Source of the DNA: Phycisphaerales bacterium
Lineage (GTDB): Bacteria > Planctomycetota > Phycisphaerae > Phycisphaerales > SM1A02
DNA length: 34,178 nucleotides
Assembly: GCA_020345805.1 (NCBI GenBank)
Contig: CP070772.1
Location: forward strand, 91,408 to 125,585
Direction of reading: 5' to 3'
Shown here one piece after another: positions 22,557 through 29,998 of the stretch. The notes beneath the pieces were generated by a model. The model saw only the letters and a list, made by a program, of their open reading frames with translations, was not told the DNA's origin and ran no database searches. Every line of letters starts with the position of its first letter. Positions within the stretch are counted from its first letter, which is position 1. Made by a program: the position numbers and the translations under genes.

Positions 22557-23903
22557 ATGCGCATCCTGCTGATCACGCCTTACTTCCCGCCCCAGCACGC
22601 AGTGGCCTCGCTGCGCACCGCGCATCTGGCCCGTTGCTGGTCGGCGCTGGGGGAGGAGGTGACCGTCCTGACGACGACCAAGCGCGCCGATCAGCGCGGG
22701 CTTGACCTCGATATCGCCGACGCGCGGGTGGTGGAGATCGACTACCGACCGCCCCGCGTGCTCGAACGCCTGCGCGCTTCTCACAAGGGCTCCGATGAGG
22801 GCGGCGCCGATCGACCGCCGGCGACCGCTGATGGCCTCCGACCCCTCGGACTGATGCGCAGGGTGAAACAGCGCTCCGGCGCGTTCAGCTCCGTGCGCAT
22901 GCCGGATCTCACCGACTGGTGGGTGAAACCGGCGACGCACTGGGCGAGGGAGCACGGACCATGGGATGTTGCCGTCAGCTCATCCGGCCCCTACACCGCG
23001 CACCTGGTAGGGTTGCGGCTTCGCGTCGGCGGCGCGGTCGGAAAATGGGCGGCGGAGTTCCGCGACCTGTGGACGCAGAACCACACCTTCCGCGGGCTCT
23101 TTCCCTTCACCTTGCGCGAGCGGATGCTCGAGGCACGATGTCTCCGCCGCGCCGATCTGCTCGTCGCGGTCACCGAGGGTTTCGCCCGCGGCCTGCGCAG
23201 GCGGGCCCGCCGGACGGTGGAGGTGATCTACAACGGGTTTGACCCCGCGGAGACGCAGCGCGAGGCGACTTCGCCCAAGTTCACCGGCAGCGATCTTGTC
23301 AGGCTGATCTACACCGGCACGTTATATCCGGGCATGCAGGATCCGCTGCCCCTGATGCGGGCAATGAAGATGTTGAAGGACCATCATCCCGCGGAGGCGG
23401 CGCGGTTCAGGCTCGTCGTCGCAGGGCAGGGCGATGAGATCTGGTCGGACCTGGTTCAACGCCACGAGGTCGGCGACTTGGTCGAGGTTCTCGGCGTCGT
23501 GCCGCGCGATCAGGCCCTCGCCATGCAGAGGCAGGCCCACGGACTGTTGCTGCTGGATGCCGTCGATCCGGAGCGCGGCGTGCTGTTCGCCAAGGTGTTC
23601 GAGTATCTCTTGGCAAGCGCGCCGGTGCTCGTGGTGGGCGGCGCAGCGAAATCCGAACTCGGCCGGCTCATTGCGGATTCCGCCCGGGGCCTCCACGCGG
23701 GTAACGATGCGAACCGCGTTCTGACTGCCCTGCGTGACCTGATCAACGGAGTTGCGGCGGATGTCGGTGAGCGCAACGACGAGCTGATCGCCACCTACAG
23801 CCGGGATCACCAGGCCCGTCGCTACCTGTCGCTGCTGGAAGCGATGGTTGGATCGGAAACAGGCTCCAGCGCGAAGCGCCCGGCATCGGCGGGATCGGCC
23901 TGA
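22557..23903 (+). CDS. Glycosyltransferase family 4-type protein
   Basis: This protein of 448 residues is counted from ATG 22557; the frame is open upstream into the previous gene, but MRILLITPYFPPQHAVASLR is the classic start of this family. The linker-like region at about 80-105 is charged and variable. Later motifs are WAAEFRDLWTQNH, the donor-domain start LIYTGTLYPGMQDPL, LVEVLGVVPRDQALAMQRQA, and FAKVFEYLLASAPVLVVGG. The last 82 bases overlap the 3' end of the MBL-fold gene on the opposite strand. Substrates are unknown; a role in the same glycan as the preceding two is inferred from position. Confidence 0.87.
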   Translation: MRILLITPYFPPQHAVASLRTAHLARCWSALGEEVTVLTTTKRADQRGLDLDIADARVVEIDYRPPRVLERLRASHKGSDEGGADRPPATADGLRPLGLMRRVKQRSGAFSSVRMPDLTDWWVKPATHWAREHGPWDVAVSSSGPYTAHLVGLRLRVGGAVGKWAAEFRDLWTQNHTFRGLFPFTLRERMLEARCLRRADLLVAVTEGFARGLRRRARRTVEVIYNGFDPAETQREATSPKFTGSDLVRLIYTGTLYPGMQDPLPLMRAMKMLKDHHPAEAARFRLVVAGQGDEIWSDLVQRHEVGDLVEVLGVVPRDQALAMQRQAHGLLLLDAVDPERGVLFAKVFEYLLASAPVLVVGGAAKSELGRLIADSARGLHAGNDANRVLTALRDLINGVAADVGERNDELIATYSRDHQARRYLSLLEAMVGSETGSSAKRPASAGSA

Positions 23904-24685
23904 ACCCGAACCACCGGCGTTTCCGGTTCGTGGTCCAGCGCGATGCGCCAGTTCTCCGCCGCCGCCTGCCGCAGAAGCGTGAGCTTCGATTGCATGTTGG
24001 CGTGCGGCAGCATGTCATAACCCATGCTGAAGGCCGCCCCGACATGGTGAACCGTGGGCATCACATCGCCCGCGAAACACACCGTCCCCGCCTCGTCGGC
24101 GAAACGCACCACCTGGTGTCCCCAGGTGTGGCCGGTCAGGGGCCATACCCGCAGTCCGGGCAGAATCTCCGCCTCCCCATCGACAAGCCGCATCTGCTTT
24201 TGCACGGGATCGAGATGGTCGCGCAGGTAAGTCCGCGACATCGTGCTTCTGCCCGCCACCGCATCTTCCCATTCCGTCTTCTGACTTAGTATCTTCGCGT
24301 TGGGAAACGAGCTTACCGCGTTGCCGTTCGCATCGAGATGGGTCAGCCCGCCGGCGTGGTCGAAATGAAGATGCGTGACGATGACGCGGGTGATCTCATT
24401 CGGATCGACGTCTTCCTCGCGCAGAGCGTCGAGGATCGTGCGGCCGTCCATGGCGAAGATCTGCCGATCCTTCTCCGCCCACTTCCCCCCGCAGCCGGTT
24501 TCGATCAGGACCTTATGTTCGCCGTCCTCCAGCAGCAGGCAGTTGGCGTGCAGGGGGATGCGGTTCAGCTCGTCCGGCTCGACAAGTCTCGACCAGAGGA
24601 CTTTCGGAACCACGCCGAACATGCTTCCGCCGTCGAGGCGGAACGAGCCGGCTTTCAAGAGCTTCCAGGACCAGGTGGCGGTCAC
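23822..24685 (-). CDS. MBL-fold metallohydrolase
   Basis: This protein of 287 residues is counted from GTG at 24685-24683, which has GAAGG nine bases upstream; a TTG at 24694 is directly next to that site and thus less likely. The metallo-beta-lactamase signature is His105-L-His107-F-Asp109-His110 in VTHLHFDHAGGL, followed by LTGHTWGHQVVRF and FAGDVMPTVHH, which supply the further metal ligands. It resembles the quorum-quenching lactonase and related hydrolase branch, but a precise substrate cannot be given. It follows wbpA by 46 bases on the same strand and ends inside the convergent glycosyltransferase gene. Confidence 0.87.
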   Translation of the reverse strand: MTATWSWKLLKAGSFRLDGGSMFGVVPKVLWSRLVEPDELNRIPLHANCLLLEDGEHKVLIETGCGGKWAEKDRQIFAMDGRTILDALREEDVDPNEITRVIVTHLHFDHAGGLTHLDANGNAVSSFPNAKILSQKTEWEDAVAGRSTMSRTYLRDHLDPVQKQMRLVDGEAEILPGLRVWPLTGHTWGHQVVRFADEAGTVCFAGDVMPTVHHVGAAFSMGYDMLPHANMQSKLTLLRQAAAENWRIALDHEPETPVVRVQADPADAGRFALEPVSDPTIASSSDR

Positions 24686-24731
24686 GGTGATCAACCTTCA
24701 CAGACAGGTGGCGAGACTCGTCAATTCCCCG

Positions 24732-26123
24732 CTATGCCTTGACGATGGGCGCCTTGACGTCGGCCACCTTCGCCATGGCGTTGCGGGTGTCCACGATCAG
24801 CTTCGCGTGCTGCCCGATCAGCCCGTAATCGACGTTGGTGTGGTCGGTGACGATGAGGACACAATCGTGTTCGGCGAGCGTTTGTTCCGTCAGTTCCACC
24901 GAGGCAAGGTCGATGCGGTGCTTGCGCATCTTGGGGAAGTGCGGAACATGAGGATCGTGGTAGCTCACCTCCGCGCCGCCCGCCCACAACAGCTCGATGA
25001 TCTCCGCGGCGGGGCTCTCCCGCAGATCGTCGATGTCAGGCTTGTAGGCCACGCCTGACACCAGCACCTTCGCGCCGCGCAGGGCCCGGCCCCGTTCGTT
25101 CAGGGCGCTGATGACCTGCGATACGACATACACCGGCATGCGGGCGTTGATCTCGCCGGCCAGCTCGATGAACTTCGTCGCGCAGCCGATCTCCTTGGCC
25201 TTCCAGGTCAGGTAGAACGGATCGATGGGGATGCAGTGCCCGCCCAGCCCCGGGCCGGGATAGAACGGCTGGAAGCCGAAGGGCTTGGTGGAGGCCGCCT
25301 CGATCACCTCCCATACGTCGATCCCCATGTCCGCCAGCACGGTCTTCAGCTCGTTGACCATGGCGATGTTCACCGCCCGGTAGATGTTCTCAAGCAGCTT
25401 GGCGGCTTCGGCGATTTCGGCGGAGCTGACCCGGTGAATCTCGGAGATCGCCCCGGAGTAAAGCGCCATCGCCAGACCGGTGCTCGTTTCATCCACCCCG
25501 CCCACGAGCTTGGGAATCGTTGCGGTGGAGGCGGTCTTGCGCCCCGGATCTTCCCGCTCGGGGGAGTATGCGAGGAAGAAATCCACGCCGCACTTCAAGC
25601 CCGAGGTTTCCAGCAGGGGCAGCATCTCCTGGCGGGTGGTGCCGGGGTAAGTGGTCGATTCCAGCACCACCAGCTGACCCGGCCGGAGGATCTGGGCCAC
25701 CATCTTCGTGGAGGAAAGGACGAAGCTGAGATCCGGCTCGCGGTGGCGGCCCAGCGGCGTGGGAACGCAAAGAAGGATTGCATCGGCTTCCGCCAGGCGG
25801 GCCGCGTCCGCGGTGGCGTCGAACCGATCCGACTCCGCGAGCACCTTCGCCAGACCGTCGCCGATATGCTCCATGTAATCCACGCCGCGCTTGAGCGAAT
25901 CGACCTTGCTCTCGTCCACGTCGAAGCCGAGCACCTTGTAACCGGCATCGTGCATCGCCCGGGCCAGGGGCATGCCGACATAGCCCATGCCCACGATGCC
26001 GATCGTGGCGGTCTTCGATTTCAGCAGGTTCATCAACATGTCGGCGGGGTGGCCGTGGGGCTTATCGTGGGGGGCTGCGGGCACGCGGGTCACCTCATCA
26101 GGGGCGTTGGTGATTTGAGGCAT
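24732..26123 (-). CDS. wbpA: UDP-GlcNAc/ManNAc 6-dehydrogenase (WbpA type)
   Basis: This 463-residue enzyme starts at ATG 26123-26121 with GGAG eight bases upstream. After a Pro/His-rich leader of about 37 residues come the NAD site IGIVGMGYVGMPLARAM, LLCVPTPLG, LESTTYPGTT, FFLAYSPEREDPG and the central helix region (ENIYRAVNIAMVNEL). The catalytic cysteine is Cys297 in GPGLGGHCIPIDPFYL. The C-terminal domain has LVSGVAYKPDIDDLRESPA. Such enzymes oxidise C6 of UDP-N-acetyl-hexosamine to the uronic acid. This would be the first step before the WbpB/E/D enzymes encoded at 16894-19775 on the other strand. Confidence 0.9.
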   Translation of the reverse strand: MPQITNAPDEVTRVPAAPHDKPHGHPADMLMNLLKSKTATIGIVGMGYVGMPLARAMHDAGYKVLGFDVDESKVDSLKRGVDYMEHIGDGLAKVLAESDRFDATADAARLAEADAILLCVPTPLGRHREPDLSFVLSSTKMVAQILRPGQLVVLESTTYPGTTRQEMLPLLETSGLKCGVDFFLAYSPEREDPGRKTASTATIPKLVGGVDETSTGLAMALYSGAISEIHRVSSAEIAEAAKLLENIYRAVNIAMVNELKTVLADMGIDVWEVIEAASTKPFGFQPFYPGPGLGGHCIPIDPFYLTWKAKEIGCATKFIELAGEINARMPVYVVSQVISALNERGRALRGAKVLVSGVAYKPDIDDLRESPAAEIIELLWAGGAEVSYHDPHVPHFPKMRKHRIDLASVELTEQTLAEHDCVLIVTDHTNVDYGLIGQHAKLIVDTRNAMAKVADVKAPIVKA

Positions 26124-26181
26124 CGAGAAAACTCCACAGGATCGTCTCCAGCGCGAGCGCCCCGGTCGCCTGCGTTTGATG

Positions 26182-26187
26182 AGTATA
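26182..26187 (-). promoter_or_regulatory. Possible -10 element of wbpA
   Basis: On the minus strand this reads TATACT, about 60 bases before the wbpA start and just beyond the E2 stop. No good -35 match sits 16-18 bases upstream, so it is only a candidate promoter separating wbpA from the dehydrogenase-complex genes. Confidence 0.3.
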
Positions 26188-26207
26188 GCGGAGCCGCTGC
26201 CGGTCTA

Positions 26208-27539
26208 TCACAGTCCCCTGACCAGCGTTTGGGGGGATTCCAGCGACTTTACCACCGTGTTGAGGAACCGCACGCCCTCGGCCCCGTCCACCACCCGGTG
26301 GTCGCAACTGAGGCTCAGGGGCAGGGATCGACCCGCGTAGAACTTCCCGCCCGAGGTCATCACCTTCTCCCGGGCCCGGCCCACGGCGAGGATCGCCACT
26401 TCCGGGTAGTTGATGATCGGCGTGGCGAACATGCCCCCGTAACTGCCCACGTTGGAGATGGTGAACGTGCCGCCCGTCAGATGCTCCCGGCCGATGGTCC
26501 GATTGCGGCAGCGCTTGGCGAGATCCGCCACCGCATCGCCGAGCTGCACCAGCCCCAGGTTCTCGGCGTCGCGGATGACCGGCACCATCAGGCCGTGCTC
26601 GGTATCCACCGCGCAGCCCAGGTGAATGCCGCTGCGGATGAGGATCTCGCCATTCTCATCGTCCACGTTGGCGTTCAGCGCGGGGTGCTCGCGCAGGGCT
26701 CGGCAGACCGCGATCATCACGAACGGCAGAAGGCTGAGCTTGCGCCCCAGGAGCGACGCGTACTCCCGGCGCTTGGAGTTCAGGGCGGTGACATCCGCTT
26801 CATCGACGGTGGTGAAGTGCACGGTGGTCTGCACGGAGTGGTGCAGCGCCTCGGCGATCTTCCGCCGCACGCCGCGGAATGGGATGCGCTGGGCGACGCC
26901 GTCCCCGGTGATGGCGGAGGTCGGCGGGGCGGCGGGGGGTGCCGCGATTGCCGGTGGCGACGGCTCGGTCTGCTCGTCTCCTGCGGCAGCCCGGACATCC
27001 CCGGCGGTGACCCGGCCGCCGCGACCGGTACCCGCCACCAGCCGGATGTCCACGCCCAGCTCGCGGGCCAGGCGGCGCACGGCCGGGGTGGCCAGGGCCT
27101 TGCCTTCCGGTTCGGCCTGATCGGTTTCGGCTCTGCGCAGGAAGCGATCGGAAACGGTGAGGGACGAATCCACCGAGCCGACCACCGTGCCCGCATCCTC
27201 GCCCCGGTCCTCGCCCGGCTCGGCGTGGATGGCCTGGGTCACCCCCGATTCCACCTTGTCGGTCTGGTGGGCCAGCTTGTCGTCGGTTTGGTATTCCACC
27301 AGCACCGAGCCGACGAGAATGATGTCGCCCTCCTTGCCGTGGAGCTTGCTGATCGTTCCCGACCAGGGGCTGGGCACCTCCACCAGCGCCTTGTCCGTTT
27401 CCATCTCCGCAATGATCTGGTGCTCCTTCACGTACTGGCCCGGCTCGACGCGCCACTTGATGAGCTCGGCCTCGTGCACGCCTTCACCGAGATCCGGAAG
27501 GATGAAATGCGACTTGTCTTCGGGTTGCTTGATGGCCAT
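26208..27539 (-). CDS. Dihydrolipoamide acyltransferase, E2 of a 2-oxoacid dehydrogenase complex
   Basis: This 443-residue protein has the canonical E2 layout. A single lipoyl domain comes first (about 9-85) with the lipoylated Lys50 in EMETDKALVEVPSP. A peripheral-subunit-binding domain follows (ATPAVRRLARELGVDIRLV from residue 150, GTGRGGRVTAGDV). After a Pro/Ala linker comes the catalytic acyltransferase domain with FTISNVGSYGG and the active-site signature Asp413-His414-R-V-V-Asp418-Gly419. It transfers the acyl group from E1 to CoA. It stands third after the E1 alpha and E1 beta genes. Whether the complex uses pyruvate or branched-chain 2-oxoacids cannot be told by eye. No Shine-Dalgarno site is evident. 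Confidence 0.92.
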   Translation of the reverse strand: MAIKQPEDKSHFILPDLGEGVHEAELIKWRVEPGQYVKEHQIIAEMETDKALVEVPSPWSGTISKLHGKEGDIILVGSVLVEYQTDDKLAHQTDKVESGVTQAIHAEPGEDRGEDAGTVVGSVDSSLTVSDRFLRRAETDQAEPEGKALATPAVRRLARELGVDIRLVAGTGRGGRVTAGDVRAAAGDEQTEPSPPAIAAPPAAPPTSAITGDGVAQRIPFRGVRRKIAEALHHSVQTTVHFTTVDEADVTALNSKRREYASLLGRKLSLLPFVMIAVCRALREHPALNANVDDENGEILIRSGIHLGCAVDTEHGLMVPVIRDAENLGLVQLGDAVADLAKRCRNRTIGREHLTGGTFTISNVGSYGGMFATPIINYPEVAILAVGRAREKVMTSGGKFYAGRSLPLSLSCDHRVVDGAEGVRFLNTVVKSLESPQTLVRGL

Positions 27540-27644
27540 GGCGGGTTGAACGTCGGTTGTTAATAAGGAAGCGTTGAATCCAGGAACCGGGACTGGCCCG
27601 GACGATGAAGGGCCGCGCCGCCTGCCGGCAGCGCGCCGATTCGG

Positions 27645-28613
27645 TCAATATGCCGCAACCTCCTCCAGGGCGGTCCCGATCCGGTTCGATTCCGGCAGGT
27701 ACTCAAGCTCCAGCTTGTAATACGGCATGATCGTGTCGTAGCCGGTCACCCGCTGGATCGGGGCCTCCAGGTGAAGGAAGCACTGTTCGGTGATACGGGC
27801 GGCAATCTCGGCACCCAGCCCGCAGGTCTTGGAGGCCTCGTGCACGATCACCACTCGACCCGTCTTCTTCACGGAACTCACGATCGCGGGCATGTCGATC
27901 GGGTAGATGGTGCGAAGGTCGATCAGCTCGATCGACCGGTGGGACTTCTCGATCGCGTTCATGCACTGCACGACGGTCGCCCCCCAGGAGATGAGGGTGA
28001 TCTCATCGCCTTCCGTAACCACGCGGGCCTTCCCGATGGGAACGGTGAATTCATCCTCCGGCACTTCCTCGCGGAACGCCCGGTAGATGCGCTTCGGCTC
28101 GAAGAAGATGACCGGATCGGGATCCCGGATCGCGCTGATGAGCAGACCCTTGGCGTCATACGGCGAGGAGGGCATGACGATCTTCAGACCCGGGGTATGG
28201 GCGTAGATTGCCTCGGGGCTGTCGGAATGAAGCTCCGGAGCATGGATGCCCCCGCCCACCGGCACCCGGATGGTCATCGGGATGGTGAACGCCCCGCGGG
28301 AACGGGTCCGCATCCTTGCCGCATGACTGCAGATCTGGTCGTACGCCGGCCCCATGAAGCCTTCGAACTGAATTTCCGGGATGGGGCGCAGGCCGGCCAT
28401 GGCCAGTCCGATGGACGTGCCAATGATCCCCGATTCGGCCAGGGGGCTGTCCACCACCCGCTCCGGGCCGAAGCGCTTCTGCAGCCCTTCGGTGACGCGG
28501 AACACGCCTCCGTTCAGGCCGATGTCCTCCCCCAGGAGAATGATCCGGTCGTCGGCTTCCATCTCCTGGGCCAGGGCAAGGTTGATTGCTTGTACGAGTG
28601 TGAGATTGGACAT
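27645..28613 (-). CDS. 2-oxoacid dehydrogenase E1 component, beta subunit
   Basis: This 322-residue protein is a typical transketolase-like beta subunit. It begins NLTLVQAINLALAQEMEADD, then LLGEDIGLNGGVFRVTEGL and VVDSPLAESGIIGTSIGLAM, which form the thiamine diphosphate pocket, and later VPVGGGIHAPELHSDSPEA and PYDAKGLLISAIRDPDPVIF. The C-terminal domain holds ELIDLRTIYPIDMPAI and VIVHEASKTCGLGAEIAARI. With the alpha subunit it decarboxylates a 2-oxoacid and acylates the lipoyl group of E2. It begins 39 bases after the alpha gene and ends 105 bases before E2. Confidence 0.93.
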   Translation of the reverse strand: MSNLTLVQAINLALAQEMEADDRIILLGEDIGLNGGVFRVTEGLQKRFGPERVVDSPLAESGIIGTSIGLAMAGLRPIPEIQFEGFMGPAYDQICSHAARMRTRSRGAFTIPMTIRVPVGGGIHAPELHSDSPEAIYAHTPGLKIVMPSSPYDAKGLLISAIRDPDPVIFFEPKRIYRAFREEVPEDEFTVPIGKARVVTEGDEITLISWGATVVQCMNAIEKSHRSIELIDLRTIYPIDMPAIVSSVKKTGRVVIVHEASKTCGLGAEIAARITEQCFLHLEAPIQRVTGYDTIMPYYKLELEYLPESNRIGTALEEVAAY

Positions 28614-28652
28614 GGCGAATATCGAATTACCGCCTTGGCGGTGATTGGCTTG

Positions 28653-29774
28653 CTATGGGTTCGTCACTTCGACGGCATCTTCGATCTGGGCCGGGTCCTG
28701 GCCGATGCTGCTGGTGCGCATGGTGTCGCGCTGCACGCGAAGCTCCTCGGGGAGCTCGGCGAACATGTGATCGAACATGTCCCGGGCGTGGGGAGCGGCA
28801 ATCTCCTCGGCCCGCTTGACCACCGCGGCGACCTCCTTCTCCGCACGCTTCTGAATGTCCGCCTGCTTCTGACTGTCCCAGAGCCTGCGATCCTCAAGAT
28901 GCCTGCGGAACCGGATCATCGGATCTCGCTTCATCCAGGCATCCACCTCGTCCTGGTCGCGGTAGCGCCGGGCGTCGTCGGCGGTGGTGTGGTCGCCCAG
29001 GCGGTAGGTGACCGCCTCGATGAACGTGGGCCGGCTTTCGCGGCGGGCGCGATCGGCCGCCTCGGCCGTCGCCTTCACCATCGCGAAGATGTCGTTGCCG
29101 TCCACCTGCACGCATTCCATGCCGTAGGCGATCCCCCGCTGGGCAAGAGTCGGAGCCGAGCACTGGATTTTTGTGGGCACGCTGATCGCCCAGGAGTTGT
29201 TCTGGCAGACGAAGATCACCGGCAGGTCGAGGTTGGCCGAGAAGTTCGCCGCCTCGTGGAAATCGCCCTCGCTGGTGGCCCCGTCGCCGAAGAACGTGCA
29301 GGCAATGCGGTCCTCGCCCCGGTACTTGGCGGCCCAGGCCAGGCCCGCGGCGTGGAGCATCTGCGTGCCGATGGGCACCGCCAGCGGCGTGCAATAGACG
29401 CCCTCAGGAATCCGGTTCCCCCGCTCATCGCCCATCCAGCTCAGGAGAATGTGCTCCATGGGCAGCCCGTGCCAGAAGAGGCCCGCGTTCTCCCGGTAGC
29501 AGGTGACCATCCAGTCATCGCGGCGCAGGGCGTAGGCGGCGCCGAGGCTGGTCGCCTCCTGGCCCTTGTTCTGGGGATAGGTTCCCATCCTGCCGGAACG
29601 CTGGAGCTTGAACGCCACCTCGTCATATTGACGGCAGACCACCAGGTGCTCGTAGAGCCGCACCTGGTCGTCGTCCGGAATCAGCCCCTCGCCGAGCTCG
29701 GCATCGAAATCGCCGTGCTCGTTGAGGATGGAGATTCGCCTGATCTTCGTGTCAAGAACAGTGGTTATTGGCAT
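28653..29774 (-). CDS. 2-oxoacid dehydrogenase E1 component, alpha subunit
   Basis: This protein of 373 residues is counted from ATG 29774-29772; the open frame continues upstream, but that portion is Gly/Arg-rich and unlike the family. The thiamine diphosphate motif is Gly163-Asp164-Gly165 in FFGDGATSEGDFHEAANFSA, ending at Asn192-Asn193. Other family blocks are YPQNKGQEATSLGAAYALR, CYRENAGLFWHGLP, and the phosphorylation-loop-like region YRLGDHTTADDARRYR. The sequence suits the branched-chain or pyruvate type. It is the first gene of the E1 alpha, E1 beta, E2 run; the lipoamide dehydrogenase (E3) is not in the window. Confidence 0.92.
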   Translation of the reverse strand: MPITTVLDTKIRRISILNEHGDFDAELGEGLIPDDDQVRLYEHLVVCRQYDEVAFKLQRSGRMGTYPQNKGQEATSLGAAYALRRDDWMVTCYRENAGLFWHGLPMEHILLSWMGDERGNRIPEGVYCTPLAVPIGTQMLHAAGLAWAAKYRGEDRIACTFFGDGATSEGDFHEAANFSANLDLPVIFVCQNNSWAISVPTKIQCSAPTLAQRGIAYGMECVQVDGNDIFAMVKATAEAADRARRESRPTFIEAVTYRLGDHTTADDARRYRDQDEVDAWMKRDPMIRFRRHLEDRRLWDSQKQADIQKRAEKEVAAVVKRAEEIAAPHARDMFDHMFAELPEELRVQRDTMRTSSIGQDPAQIEDAVEVTNP

Positions 29775-29900
29775 GAAGCGACTTCCCAGGCTCCGGTTTT
29801 TGCTCGATCCACGGCCGGCACAGCCCCATCCCTCGCGGCGCGGCGACCCCCCGTCAACAATCCTTCGCCCGCCGGAGGTATTCCGCCGGTCCGGGGGGGC

Positions 29901-29906
29901 AGTATA
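29901..29906 (-). promoter_or_regulatory. Possible -10 element before E1 alpha
   Basis: The minus strand reads TATACT here, about 127 bases before the E1 alpha start, preceded by GGGT. The bases 17 positions upstream do not match a -35 box. The same hexamer occurs before wbpA, which makes it a weak but recurring candidate. Confidence 0.25.
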
Positions 29907-29998
29907 ACCCGGTCTGCCGGCCGGGAGAGCGGCCTCCACCTCCGCCAGACCGGCTCCGGCCCTCCGGACCGGCTTGGGGGCCGCTCCCGCCTCCCCCG

